Positions 1 to 8,112 of a stretch of DNA of 64,000 nt are shown one piece after another. The notes below the pieces were generated by a model. The model was not told where the DNA came from. It did not search any database and saw only the letters and a list, made by a program, of their open reading frames with translations. Source of the stretch: Celeribacter baekdonensis (lineage in GTDB: Bacteria > Pseudomonadota > Alphaproteobacteria > Rhodobacterales > Rhodobacteraceae); assembly GCF_900102315.1 (NCBI RefSeq), contig NZ_FNBL01000003.1:340968-404967 (forward strand), read 5' to 3'. Both the position numbers and the translations under genes were made by a program. Position 1 is the first letter of the stretch; every line of letters starts with the position of its first letter.

Positions 1-534
1 CAGCATCAACAGCGGGAAGTTCCACGGGATGATTTGCCCACACACGCCAAGCGCCGCGCGCCCCGGCAATTCCTCGTCCATCAACTGCGCCATGCCTGCG
101 TGGTAATAGAAATGCCGCGCCACCAAAGCCACGTCGATGTCACGGCTTTCGCGGATCGGTTTGCCATTATCCAGCGTCTCCAACACGGCAAACAGGCGCG
201 CGTGTTTTTGGACCAGACGGGCCAAAGCATAAAGCACCTTGGCGCGGGCTTTGCCGCCGCGTTTTTCCCATTTGGCTTGGGCTTTTCGGGCGGCCGCCAC
301 GGCCATGTCCACCTCGCCCAAAGAGGCTTGGGTCAGATGCGCAAGCACCTCGCCCGTCGCCGGGTTTTTGGCCAAAAACACCTCACCGGGCGCTGTTGCA
401 GGCGCGGTCATTTTGCCATCAATGAAATGGCCAAACCGATCGCTCCCCTCCACCAACCAGGCCAAAGCCTCCGCCGCCGATTCCGGCGCTGTGCCATAAT
501 CCATGGTCTCGAAAATCTCTTTTACGGTCATCAT
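1..534 (-). CDS. Aldehyde dehydrogenase family protein, N-terminal part only
   Basis: The minus-strand frame runs off the left window edge; about 178 N-terminal residues are present. The translation resembles NAD(P)-dependent aldehyde dehydrogenases: a segment IDGK near residue 40, KNPATGEVLA, LDNGKPIRES and, at the edge, the motif GVCGQIIPWNFPLLM, which is the cofactor-binding IxPWNFP signature. The catalytic Cys and Glu lie outside the window. The start is ATG-ATG after AAGGA at good spacing. It lies 21 nt downstream of deoC on the same strand, so it probably oxidises the acetaldehyde or glyceraldehyde phosphate released by deoxyribose-phosphate cleavage; the exact substrate is inferred from context only. 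Confidence 0.85.
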   Translation of the reverse strand, partial: MMTVKEIFETMDYGTAPESAAEALAWLVEGSDRFGHFIDGKMTAPATAPGEVFLAKNPATGEVLAHLTQASLGEVDMAVAAARKAQAKWEKRGGKARAKVLYALARLVQKHARLFAVLETLDNGKPIRESRDIDVALVARHFYYHAGMAQLMDEELPGRAALGVCGQIIPWNFPLLML

Positions 535-555
535 TTTGATCCTTCTTGCGGGCGC

Positions 556-1569
556 TTAACCGATGGCATGGCGGTAGCCCGCCGAATAGTGACCTGTCAC
601 ATGATGTTCCAACTGGCGCTCAATGTCGCCCAAAAGCGAGGAGGCGCCAAAGCGGAACAGATGCGGTGACAGCCAATGGTTGCCCAGCTCTTCTTTGATC
701 AAGGACAGGTAGACCAAAGCGTCCTTGGCCTTGGAAATCCCGCCCGCCGGTTTGTAACCGACGCGGTAGCCGGTGCGCGCATGGTAATCACGGATCGCGC
801 GGATCATCACGAGAGAGACGGGCAGGGTGGCATTGACGCTTTCCTTGCCGGTGGAGGTCTTGATGAAATCGGCCCCGGCCATCATGCAGACCTGCGACGC
901 GCGCGCGACATTGCGCAAAGTGCCAAGCTCGCCGGTGGCCAAAATCGCTTTGACATGGGCCTCGCCACAGGTGGCGCGAAACTCGCGCATTTCGTCATAC
1001 AAAGCCTGCCAGTTCCCGGTCAAAACATGGCGGCGCGAAATCACGATGTCGATCTCTTTCGCCCCCGCCTTGACGCTTTCCTCAATCTCTTTGACCCGCA
1101 GGTGATAGGGCGACAGACCCGCCGGAAAGCCGGTGGAGACGGCGGCGACCGGAATGCCGGTGCCGTCCAAAGCCGCCACAGCCGTTTCCACCATCTCGTG
1201 ATAGACACAGACCGCGCCTGTGGTCAGCGCACCCATGCCAAGCGCATCCAGAATATCCGCACGCACCGGATGGGCCGCCTTGGCGCAAAGCCGTTTGACC
1301 CGGCCCGGCGTGTCATCGCCCGCCAAGGTGGTCAGGTCGATCATGGTGATGGCTTTCAAAAGCCACGCCGCTTGGTGATCCTTTTTGACACTGCGCCGCC
1401 CCGGCAGGGTGGCACAACGCCGTTCAATCGCCGAGGTGTTGGCCTGAACGCCCCGGATCACATCCAGATCCAGCGCCATGCCCGGATTGCGCGGTTCATG
1501 GATCTGCGGCAGATGCGTGCCTGAGGTGGCCACTTTGGTATCAGCTTTGGTCATTTCGGGTGTGCCCAT
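556..1569 (-). CDS. deoC: Deoxyribose-phosphate aldolase
   Basis: Cleaves 2-deoxyribose 5-phosphate to glyceraldehyde 3-phosphate and acetaldehyde in cytosolic deoxynucleoside catabolism. The class I aldolase signatures are clear: FIKTSTGKESVNATL carries the Schiff-base lysine and VGYKPAGGI the second essential lysine. The C-terminus (LFRFGASSLLGDIERQLEH) is typical of the longer DeoC type. I chose the ATG at 1569 because GGAG lies six bases before it; ATGs at 1605 and 1554 are possible but lack a ribosome site. The first 60 residues are an extension relative to short bacterial DeoC. It is followed closely by the aldehyde dehydrogenase, suggesting one transcript. Confidence 0.93.
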   Translation of the reverse strand: MGTPEMTKADTKVATSGTHLPQIHEPRNPGMALDLDVIRGVQANTSAIERRCATLPGRRSVKKDHQAAWLLKAITMIDLTTLAGDDTPGRVKRLCAKAAHPVRADILDALGMGALTTGAVCVYHEMVETAVAALDGTGIPVAAVSTGFPAGLSPYHLRVKEIEESVKAGAKEIDIVISRRHVLTGNWQALYDEMREFRATCGEAHVKAILATGELGTLRNVARASQVCMMAGADFIKTSTGKESVNATLPVSLVMIRAIRDYHARTGYRVGYKPAGGISKAKDALVYLSLIKEELGNHWLSPHLFRFGASSLLGDIERQLEHHVTGHYSAGYRHAIG

Positions 1570-1639
1570 GGAAAGCTCCGTCCTTGCTTGCCCGTACGCT
1601 GGCATGTGCAGAGAGATTTGGCAATCATTGACCAGTTGG

Positions 1640-2512
1640 TCAAATGGGCTGGGCCACGCCTTTTTGATGTTTCACCCGGTATTGCCGCGGCGTCATGCCG
1701 AAACGGGTGCGAAACAGTCGATGAAAATGGCTCATGTTTTGAATGCCGATCTCCTCAGAAATCTCAGAGAGCGAATCCGGCGTGCCGCGCAATTGCCGGG
1801 CGGCATAATCCATGCGCAGCCCGTTGACGAAATCCGAAGGCGTCATTCCCAAAGAGGCCTGCATCGTGCGCGCGACATGGGCATGGGCTTTGCCACATTG
1901 CGCCACAAGCCCGGAGGCGCCATCGCGAAACACCTCCGGTTTCTCCGCCGCGATCATGGCCTCATTGAGCCAAACCGGCATGGCGGCGCTTTGATCACGC
2001 GCTTCACTGGCCAGTTCTGCGATCAAGGGCAAAAGAAAGGCTTCGAGGTACAGCGCCGTGCGTGGGGCGGCATCCAGTGCCTTGGCCGCAGCCGAAAGAC
2101 GCGACAAATGCCGCATGTCGCGGTGGATCACGATCGGGGCGGCACCGGGGCCGGGGAACACCTGTGCAACCTCTGGAAATCGCGCCAATAACTCTTTGAT
2201 TCGGCGCTTTCGGATGATGACATTGACGATATGGCTTTCCTCGCCGACGCCTTGCAATCCATGCGGATGACCCGGCGACAAAAACACGATGTCACCTTCA
2301 TTCAGCGCAAGTCTCGCCTCAGGCGTCACAAGGCGCGCCCGTCCATTGTGCAACCAGAACAGCTCGTAAAAATCTTGGTTGTGCAGCGCCTTTGGCCGCG
2401 CACGAGACAAAACTGAGCGTGAAAAATGAAATTCCTCGCCCTTGGCTAAAATGTCTTTGGCCCAAATATCTTTGGTCGCGGTCTCGATCAGGATCAGTTT
2501 CGCTGGCGTCAT
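1640..2512 (-). CDS. AraC-family transcriptional regulator
   Basis: A 290-residue regulator with an N-terminal cupin-like sensor domain (roughly residues 20-110, including LNEGDIVFLSPGHPHGLQ) and a C-terminal AraC DNA-binding domain with two helix-turn-helix units (about 185-285; signature SEISEEIGIQNMSHFHRLFR followed by RFGMTPRQYR). The cupin arrangement resembles ChbR/AraC sugar regulators. It sits just upstream of deoC and the aldehyde dehydrogenase on the same strand with an 70-nt gap, so it is a candidate regulator of that pathway; the ligand is unknown. Confidence 0.85.
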   Translation of the reverse strand: MTPAKLILIETATKDIWAKDILAKGEEFHFSRSVLSRARPKALHNQDFYELFWLHNGRARLVTPEARLALNEGDIVFLSPGHPHGLQGVGEESHIVNVIIRKRRIKELLARFPEVAQVFPGPGAAPIVIHRDMRHLSRLSAAAKALDAAPRTALYLEAFLLPLIAELASEARDQSAAMPVWLNEAMIAAEKPEVFRDGASGLVAQCGKAHAHVARTMQASLGMTPSDFVNGLRMDYAARQLRGTPDSLSEISEEIGIQNMSHFHRLFRTRFGMTPRQYRVKHQKGVAQPI

Positions 2513-2690
2513 GTGAAAAACCTAACACAGGACCCTGTTTGGACCGCATGAAATTCCGCCACGTCATGAAAATTTCGCGATGCAATCGCGGTTTTGCTGC
2601 ATTCGCGAGCATGGCGCTCTTCGGGTGACAGCGCGCCCTAAACCGGGTAAGGCCACGGGCAAGCATAGACCACCCTGAGGAATCGCCCAG

Positions 2691-3389
2691 ATGACCGATA
2701 TTCTTTTCGACCGTTCCGTGAAAATTGCCCCCTCCATTCTCGCGGCCGATTTCGCCAATTTTGGCCGTGAGATCGAAGCGGTCGAGGCCGAGGGTGCCGA
2801 TTGGATTCATGTCGATGTGATGGACGGGCATTTTGTCCCGAACCTGACCTTTGGTCCGGCGATGTGCAAGGCGATCCGGCCGCATATCAAAACCGTGATG
2901 GACGTGCATTTGATGATCTCTCCGGTCGATCCCTATATCGACGCCTTTGCCGAAGCGGGTGCCGATATCATCACCGCCCATGTCGAAGCCGGCCCGCACA
3001 TCCACCGCACGTTGCAAGCCATCCGTGGGGCCGGCGCAAAGGCAGGGCTGGCGCTCAATCCGGGCACCCCTGTTGAGGTGGTCGACTACCTGTTGGATAT
3101 GGTCGATCTGGTCTGTGTGATGACGGTGAATCCGGGCTTCGGTGGCCAGAAATTCATTCACTCTCAGGTCGAAAAAGTGCGCAAACTGCGGGCGATGATT
3201 GGTGATCGCCCGATCCACATCGAGATCGACGGCGGTGTTGATCCGATCACAGCACCTTTGGTGGTGGCCGCAGGGGCGGATGCTCTTGTGGCGGGCTCTG
3301 CCGTGTTCAAAGGCGGCTCGGTGAACAATCCGGCGCCTTATGGCGACAACATCCGCGCCATCCGCGCCGCTGCGGCAAAAGTGCTTTAA
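2691..3389 (+). CDS. rpe: Ribulose-phosphate 3-epimerase
   Basis: Interconverts ribulose 5-phosphate and xylulose 5-phosphate in the pentose phosphate and Calvin pathways. A complete 232-residue TIM barrel is visible: [15 protein letters not shown] at the N-terminus, [17 protein letters not shown] with metal-binding His/Asp, [19 protein letters not shown], and EIDGGV followed by [13 protein letters not shown] for phosphate binding. Length matches the family. The TAA stop codon lies inside the first bases of the structured repeat at 3388-3502, so the repeat joins directly onto the end of the gene. Confidence 0.96.
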   Translation: MTDILFDRSVKIAPSILAADFANFGREIEAVEAEGADWIHVDVMDGHFVPNLTFGPAMCKAIRPHIKTVMDVHLMISPVDPYIDAFAEAGADIITAHVEAGPHIHRTLQAIRGAGAKAGLALNPGTPVEVVDYLLDMVDLVCVMTVNPGFGGQKFIHSQVEKVRKLRAMIGDRPIHIEIDGGVDPITAPLVVAAGADALVAGSAVFKGGSVNNPAPYGDNIRAIRAAAAKVL

Positions 3390-3502
3390 AGCGTTGCGCC
3401 ATAAACCTGAATCACGGGTTTATGGCGGAGCGCCCACACCATTGATATGTCTGGTAGCGTCACGCCTTTCCCCTGTCTCAGGTGAAAGGCGTGACGCTTT
3501 AA
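3388..3502. repeat. Two-hairpin structured repeat, copy A
   Basis: Read on the minus strand it gives hairpin 1 with a perfect 14-bp stem (GCGTCACGCCTTTC and its complement) around a CCTGAGACAGG tip, a linker ACATATCAATGGTGTGG, then hairpin 2 with stem CGCCATAAACC around CGTGATTCA. It is the reverse complement of the copy at 35211-35328, with few differences. It overlaps the rpe stop codon. No T-run follows the stems, so it is not a standard terminator. Confidence 0.9.
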
Positions 3503-3517
3503 GCGCCAAGAGGGTTG

Positions 3518-4465
3518 TTAGCCCTCGATGGTCGCAGGCAAAAGGAATGTGATGTCATCGCGGGCGGACAGGTCCGCGATGTCTTCTTCGTAATGCTGCG
3601 TGACCGTGTCGATCACGCCCGCGTCCCAACCCGGCAAATCACAGGGTTCATCAAGCGCGTCTTCTTTGCCGTATTTGTCCAGAAATGCCAAAATCGTCCG
3701 CTCATATTGGGCGTCTGTTTCGGGCGGATGTCCGGCCAAAAACACCTGAAGCCGTTTCAGCCCCTCCGGTTGGATCAGATCGCGCAGGGCGGCGAAAGTG
3801 CCGCGCAATTTGGCGTCATTGGGCAGGCCTGCGATCTGACGCATCACCCGTGGCCAGATCAGCGGCGTGTCCTCTTCGCACCACAGCGTCAAGGGCACTT
3901 TGGGCAAGGCGCTGCGCAGGGCCTCTACCGTGTCGCGCCAGCGCAGGCTTTCCGGCTGGACGCTGCGCAAAAACGCACTCGTCGCCCCCCGCGCCTTGCC
4001 GGAATCCTGTAGGTTTTGGGCAAACACCGCCGGGTTGCGCAGGGCCATGCTGAGGCGCAGATCCGAGCTTTCAAACAGTTCGGCAATCGGGGCAATCTGT
4101 GTTCCAATGTCGGGGTACAGCCGATCCGCATGAAGGGCGCTGGCCAAGGGCGAGGCCCAGTTGGCGTCGGCCATGATCACCGCCTTGGCGGTGTTGCCCT
4201 GAAGAATTTCGTCCAAAAGCGCGATCTCTTCCGCTTCAATCGGTGGCAAGCCGTCCAGACGCTCCAAAAGCTCGGTTATCGCCCGTCGGTAGAGATGCGC
4301 TGGCGGCGTGCGAATGTCGCGTTCGGCAAAGCCTTGCGAATTTTGCCGCAGACCCTCGACGATCCGGGTGGTCCCGGCAAAATGAACGCCAATATGCAAA
4401 TGAACCCGCCTGCGCACAGTGGTTTGATCGGTGGTTTGATCAGTGGTTTGATCGGTCTCGGTCAA
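3518..4465 (-). CDS. Sulfotransferase-like protein of unknown substrate
   Basis: A 315-residue protein. After a low-complexity N-terminus made of repeated TDQT units (residues 4-15) comes VHLHIGVHFAGTTRIVEGL, which matches the start of P-loop sulfotransferase-type proteins (usual form LHIGxHKTGTT). The lysine normally found there is replaced (HFAG instead of HKTG), so PAPS-dependent catalysis is doubtful. Its start overlaps the end of the upstream glycosyltransferase by ATGA, indicating translational coupling in a surface-polymer operon. Function is inferred from the motif and neighbours and is not established. Confidence 0.6.
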   Translation of the reverse strand: MTETDQTTDQTTDQTTVRRRVHLHIGVHFAGTTRIVEGLRQNSQGFAERDIRTPPAHLYRRAITELLERLDGLPPIEAEEIALLDEILQGNTAKAVIMADANWASPLASALHADRLYPDIGTQIAPIAELFESSDLRLSMALRNPAVFAQNLQDSGKARGATSAFLRSVQPESLRWRDTVEALRSALPKVPLTLWCEEDTPLIWPRVMRQIAGLPNDAKLRGTFAALRDLIQPEGLKRLQVFLAGHPPETDAQYERTILAFLDKYGKEDALDEPCDLPGWDAGVIDTVTQHYEEDIADLSARDDITFLLPATIEG

Positions 4466-6708
4466 TGCACCGTCTCCCCTTTGTCCACGGTGAAAAAGAA
4501 ATCCTCGTCGGGGTCTTTGGCGACGATTTCATCCGGGACGGTTTGGGGTCCGTTCAAAAAGACATTCGCGCCAAAATGCCGATGCATCCGCGCCAGTTTT
4601 TCCATCCGCCAACCGGTCAACTCCTGGTAAAACGCGGCGTAGTTTTCGGTGGCACGCAGCGCGTCGATTTTCTCGCGGTGCGCTTTGACACAGGCCTCGT
4701 GCTGGGCGCGAATGTCAGGGTCGGCCATCAGCCGGTCAAATTCCACCTGCAACCGCGGGATCATCCGCTGAATCGAAGTTTCTTGCTCGTAATTGTTGTT
4801 CATGCGGAACCAATAGGCCAACCCCTGATCGCGGTCCACATGGTTCACCCGGCCCCGGTCGCGTTTGACCAAAAAGCTTTCGGCCGAGCGCACGGCATAG
4901 TGGTTGAGCTGCACCACGTCATAGCCATAGGTCGCGGCATTCGAACGCCACGCGTTGCGAAACTCGTTTTTCGGCATTGGCTTGGCCGAGCCATTGTACC
5001 AACGGATTTTGTCCCAGATTTGCGGCTTGAGCCCTTTGGGCCGATGCACGCCAAGTTTTTTGAACAGGCCGACGTTTTTAAACAGGGTTTTAAAGCCCCA
5101 GGCCTGATGCGGTTTGTTGGCAAACTCCGGCGCACAGCGGTCAAATTGCGCCAAGAGAAATGCGTCTTCATAGTCATGCACATCGGCATTGCCAAACAGC
5201 CGCCATGTGCAAGAAATCAGATTGGCATCGGGCACCACGTCAAACAGCGCATTCATCGTGCCATCCCCGACTTTGATGTTGATGAACTCATCCACATCCA
5301 TCGAAATCGCCCAATCCGCACCCGTCACAACCTCTTCGTTTTCGGCACTTTGCAAGGCGTGGTGTTGTGGCTTGAGGCCCGTGTCGTGGAACTTATTGTC
5401 ACGGTGTTGGACATAACCCTTGGCCTGCAACAGCTCCAAAAACGTGTCGGTGCCATCCGTGCAATCATTGGTGTAGACCAAAAAACCCTCAACCCCGATG
5501 GCGCGGTGATAGGCGATCCATTCCAAAATGAACGGGCCTTCGTTTTTCATACAGGTGACAATGGTCACCGAATTGTCGCCGCGTGGCGGTTTGGCCACCT
5601 TTTCTTCGGGCATCAAAATCGGTTTGTGACCCCATTCCGAGGCGGCCATGTCAATGAGCGCCTGCGCATGAATGAGCGAGGCTTTCGGCACGATCCGCGA
5701 CACGGTGGGCGCGACGTGGCGCAGCGCCATATAGCGGTAAAACCCGTAGCGCGTCGTCGGTTCGACGCCGCCCACCCGGATCAGCCGAAACACCGCCCCC
5801 TCGGGCAGTTTGGCCGGGGCCACACACCAGCGCCCCCGGCGCTTTTTCTCATCGAACTGGATACAGATGTGATCGGCAAACTGCACCGTGTCGCCATCGC
5901 GCACCCGCCACGGATAACATTGCTGGCCGATCAGTTGCACAACGCCATGTTCGGCCTCTTGCGCCAGATCGAACACCGAGCCCTCGGGCGCGGGCGGGAT
6001 CAGGTCATAGACCTCGATATTGGCCACGGCGCGCGCCTCATGCAAATACAGGTGGCGCAAAATCTCATAGACCAAGACATCCGCCAAAGGCGCGCTCCAC
6101 GGATCGGCCTCGGGCACCTCCATCCGATCCTTGCCGGGCGCGCCGGGGGTGACGTAAGGATGGGTCTCAGAGGGCAAATGGGCATGGCCCAGCGGCACAT
6201 CACAATCCACCAAAATCACCACCATATCGGGGCTGATCTTGGCCAGCCCCTTGGCCAAAGCCTCGGCAAACGCAGTGTCTGAGCCGGGACGCGCCCGGTC
6301 CAATATCACCGCGCCATTCATGCCCTGATGCACCGCGTGATAGCGCAGCCATTCCAAAACCACCTCCGCGCTCTCGCCATTGCGCGTGGACAGCGCCACG
6401 TTGCGTCCGGCCATATGCGCGGGCTCGGGGGCCATCGGGATGATGTCGCAAAGCGCACCTTGGAAATAGGCGCGGATGCCTTCGCTTGGCACGGTCCCGG
6501 TGATCCAGGGCGCATCGCCGACGGATTTCAATTCGGCATCCAGCAACAGGTTTTGTGCCACCGCCTCGCTCATCTGAGTGCTGCGGCTGAAAAACAATTC
6601 GGCCTTGCCACTTTCAAGACCAATGGCCGCCAAAAGCGTGGCGGGGCCAAGTGTGCTGTGGGTCAGGGTGCGTGTGATGAGTTGGGTCATGGGGGAGGAG
6701 GGGCTCAT
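4462..6708 (-). CDS. Glycosyltransferase with duplicated GT92/DUF23-like domain
   Basis: A 748-residue predicted cytosolic glycosyltransferase. The C-terminal half (about residues 378-700) has VTIVTCMKNEGPFILEWIAY, TNDCTDGTDTF and the DxD-type motif MDVDEF, as in the family 2/92 enzymes that add sugars to surface glycans. Residues 103-154 align with 380-431 (LEWLRYH against LEWIAYH, then GSDTAFAEALAKG against GTDTFLELLQAKG), so the N-terminal half looks like a diverged second copy without a clear DxD. The ATG at 6708 follows the upstream stop by eight bases; a longer reading from 6813 would overlap that gene by 97 bases. Acceptor and donor are unknown. Confidence 0.72.
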   Translation of the reverse strand: MSPSSPMTQLITRTLTHSTLGPATLLAAIGLESGKAELFFSRSTQMSEAVAQNLLLDAELKSVGDAPWITGTVPSEGIRAYFQGALCDIIPMAPEPAHMAGRNVALSTRNGESAEVVLEWLRYHAVHQGMNGAVILDRARPGSDTAFAEALAKGLAKISPDMVVILVDCDVPLGHAHLPSETHPYVTPGAPGKDRMEVPEADPWSAPLADVLVYEILRHLYLHEARAVANIEVYDLIPPAPEGSVFDLAQEAEHGVVQLIGQQCYPWRVRDGDTVQFADHICIQFDEKKRRGRWCVAPAKLPEGAVFRLIRVGGVEPTTRYGFYRYMALRHVAPTVSRIVPKASLIHAQALIDMAASEWGHKPILMPEEKVAKPPRGDNSVTIVTCMKNEGPFILEWIAYHRAIGVEGFLVYTNDCTDGTDTFLELLQAKGYVQHRDNKFHDTGLKPQHHALQSAENEEVVTGADWAISMDVDEFINIKVGDGTMNALFDVVPDANLISCTWRLFGNADVHDYEDAFLLAQFDRCAPEFANKPHQAWGFKTLFKNVGLFKKLGVHRPKGLKPQIWDKIRWYNGSAKPMPKNEFRNAWRSNAATYGYDVVQLNHYAVRSAESFLVKRDRGRVNHVDRDQGLAYWFRMNNNYEQETSIQRMIPRLQVEFDRLMADPDIRAQHEACVKAHREKIDALRATENYAAFYQELTGWRMEKLARMHRHFGANVFLNGPQTVPDEIVAKDPDEDFFFTVDKGETVH

Positions 6709-6716
6709 GCCTTGGA

Positions 6717-7733
6717 TCAGGCCTCTGGTGTCAGGGCTTTGAGCCGCGCCAGATGCGCGGCCAATTGCGTTGGGCCGGGCGGGGTTGAGCCGCCCATGAG
6801 GGTCAGTTGCCACATCAATTCCACCACATCGCGTTGCGACATCAAGGTTTTGAGCCGCGCGCGATGGGCGGCAACACAGGCCTGATGCAACGGTTCAAAC
6901 GCGGCCATCTCAGATCGCAGCTTATGGGCCGCAGGCCGCATGGCTGTGATGCGTGTATCGGGAGTGATGTTAAAATTCCGTTCCGCCCAATAGCCCGCGC
7001 CGACCGGCTTTTGCATATGATTGGGCAGGCCGCGTGCGGATTTGAGCACGAATTCTTCGATCGACCGCACGGAGTAATGATTAAGCCAGGCGCGTTCTTT
7101 TTCATGCGGCACGCCGAACAGGTTGATCCGGGCTTGGGCCGCGGCAAAGGCAGTGGGCAGGGCGGCGCCGCTCGCGGACACCCAGTTTGGCAGATCTTGG
7201 TCCTTGGGGTTCTTCGGACGATGCACGCCCAAGTCACGAAAGGCTTTGGGCCGGTGCAGCGTTTTAAAAAAATGCGCCAGGGGCAAGGTGATGCCGTCAG
7301 GCGCAGCCATGGTAAAGCGCTCGGGCACCGGCACATCATCCCATGTGCCAAACCCGTTGTTGCCAAACAGATGCCAGCGCAGCGGCATCGCGTCTGCCGT
7401 CTCTGGCATCAATTTCGCGACAGACCCCGCGTCTTGTATCACCAGATACTCATCGACATCAAAAAACAGCGCCAGATCGGCGCTCCGGTAGCGTTTGTGT
7501 TTGGACAGGAGTTTCATTGCCTGCCATTGCACCGATTTCTCCCCCTTTGGGTCAAAGGGCACATGGGTGATGAGACCCGCCGCGTCCAAGGCATCAAGCA
7601 TCTGAGCGCTGCCATCGGTGCAGTCATGTGAGGCAATGAGAAAATGGGTAAAACCGGCGGCTTTATGATGGGCGAGCCAATCCAGAAGCCAAGGCCCCTC
7701 GTCGCGCAGACATGTGATCGCGAGTGTGTTCAC
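6717..7733 (-). CDS. Glycosyltransferase family 2/92-like
   Basis: A single-domain relative of the downstream protein: NTLAITCLRDEGPWLLDWLAHH, ASHDCTDGS, FFDVDEYL (DxD metal site) and a C-terminal LGVHRPKNPK...WLNHYSVRS block that is also present in the neighbour (LGVHRPKG...LNHYAVRS). It probably transfers a sugar to a surface polysaccharide. The GTG at 7733 begins exactly where family similarity begins; an ATG at 7772 would add 13 residues and is equally readable. First gene of a three-gene minus-strand operon (spacing 8 nt, then ATGA overlap). Confidence 0.75.
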   Translation of the reverse strand: MNTLAITCLRDEGPWLLDWLAHHKAAGFTHFLIASHDCTDGSAQMLDALDAAGLITHVPFDPKGEKSVQWQAMKLLSKHKRYRSADLALFFDVDEYLVIQDAGSVAKLMPETADAMPLRWHLFGNNGFGTWDDVPVPERFTMAAPDGITLPLAHFFKTLHRPKAFRDLGVHRPKNPKDQDLPNWVSASGAALPTAFAAAQARINLFGVPHEKERAWLNHYSVRSIEEFVLKSARGLPNHMQKPVGAGYWAERNFNITPDTRITAMRPAAHKLRSEMAAFEPLHQACVAAHRARLKTLMSQRDVVELMWQLTLMGGSTPPGPTQLAAHLARLKALTPEA

Positions 7734-8112
7734 CCTTAACCTACCCGTAGCTGCGGCGCATGGTCCGCGCATAACTCTTGTGCGACTCTGTCATTCGACA
7801 CGGTGACGGAGCCTGATGTCCAAACTGTGCCAGATGCCTGCCAAGTTCGACCGTTTCGGCCCTGTTTTTCTGGCCTTTGTGGTCTCATATGGTCCCGGCC
7901 AAGTCAAGCGCGCGGGAGCAAAGGTCTTGGGTCCGTGTCGGTCCAGAGCTGTGTTTCGCACTCAGAGTGCGCATTTGTGTCGCAATCGGTTGAAGTGGTG
8001 CGGCGGTGCCGCAGTTGTTTCCCCATTCGAAACAATGCGGTTTTCAACTGTATTTTAGGATGCTTCTGCGATATGCGTCACAGTCGATAGTCTTTTGCTC
8101 TGGAAGGGAAAA
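7734..8112. other. Divergent intergenic region
   Basis: About 380 bases between two oppositely transcribed surface-glycan genes, so it should hold two promoters. I see a short palindrome GCACTCAGAGTGC near 7958 and AT-richer sequence near 8035-8090, but no convincing gene. An open frame of 95 codons here has Cys/Arg/Ser-rich low-quality composition and no ribosome site. Confidence 0.5.

Noticed and set aside
3388..3502. Reading the structured repeats simply as rho-independent terminators
   Set aside because: No T-run follows the stems in full copies, some neighbours have separate true terminators, and loop sequences are conserved, which terminators do not need.
4243..6282. 679-codon plus-strand open frame
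   Set aside because: Antisense to the glycosyltransferase gene, which has clear family motifs. The plus-strand protein is rich in His, Arg and Gly and has no recognisable domain.
7803..8090. Possible 95-codon gene between the glycan operons
   Set aside because: Cys/Ser/Arg-rich, no ribosome site, no motif; more likely promoter DNA.
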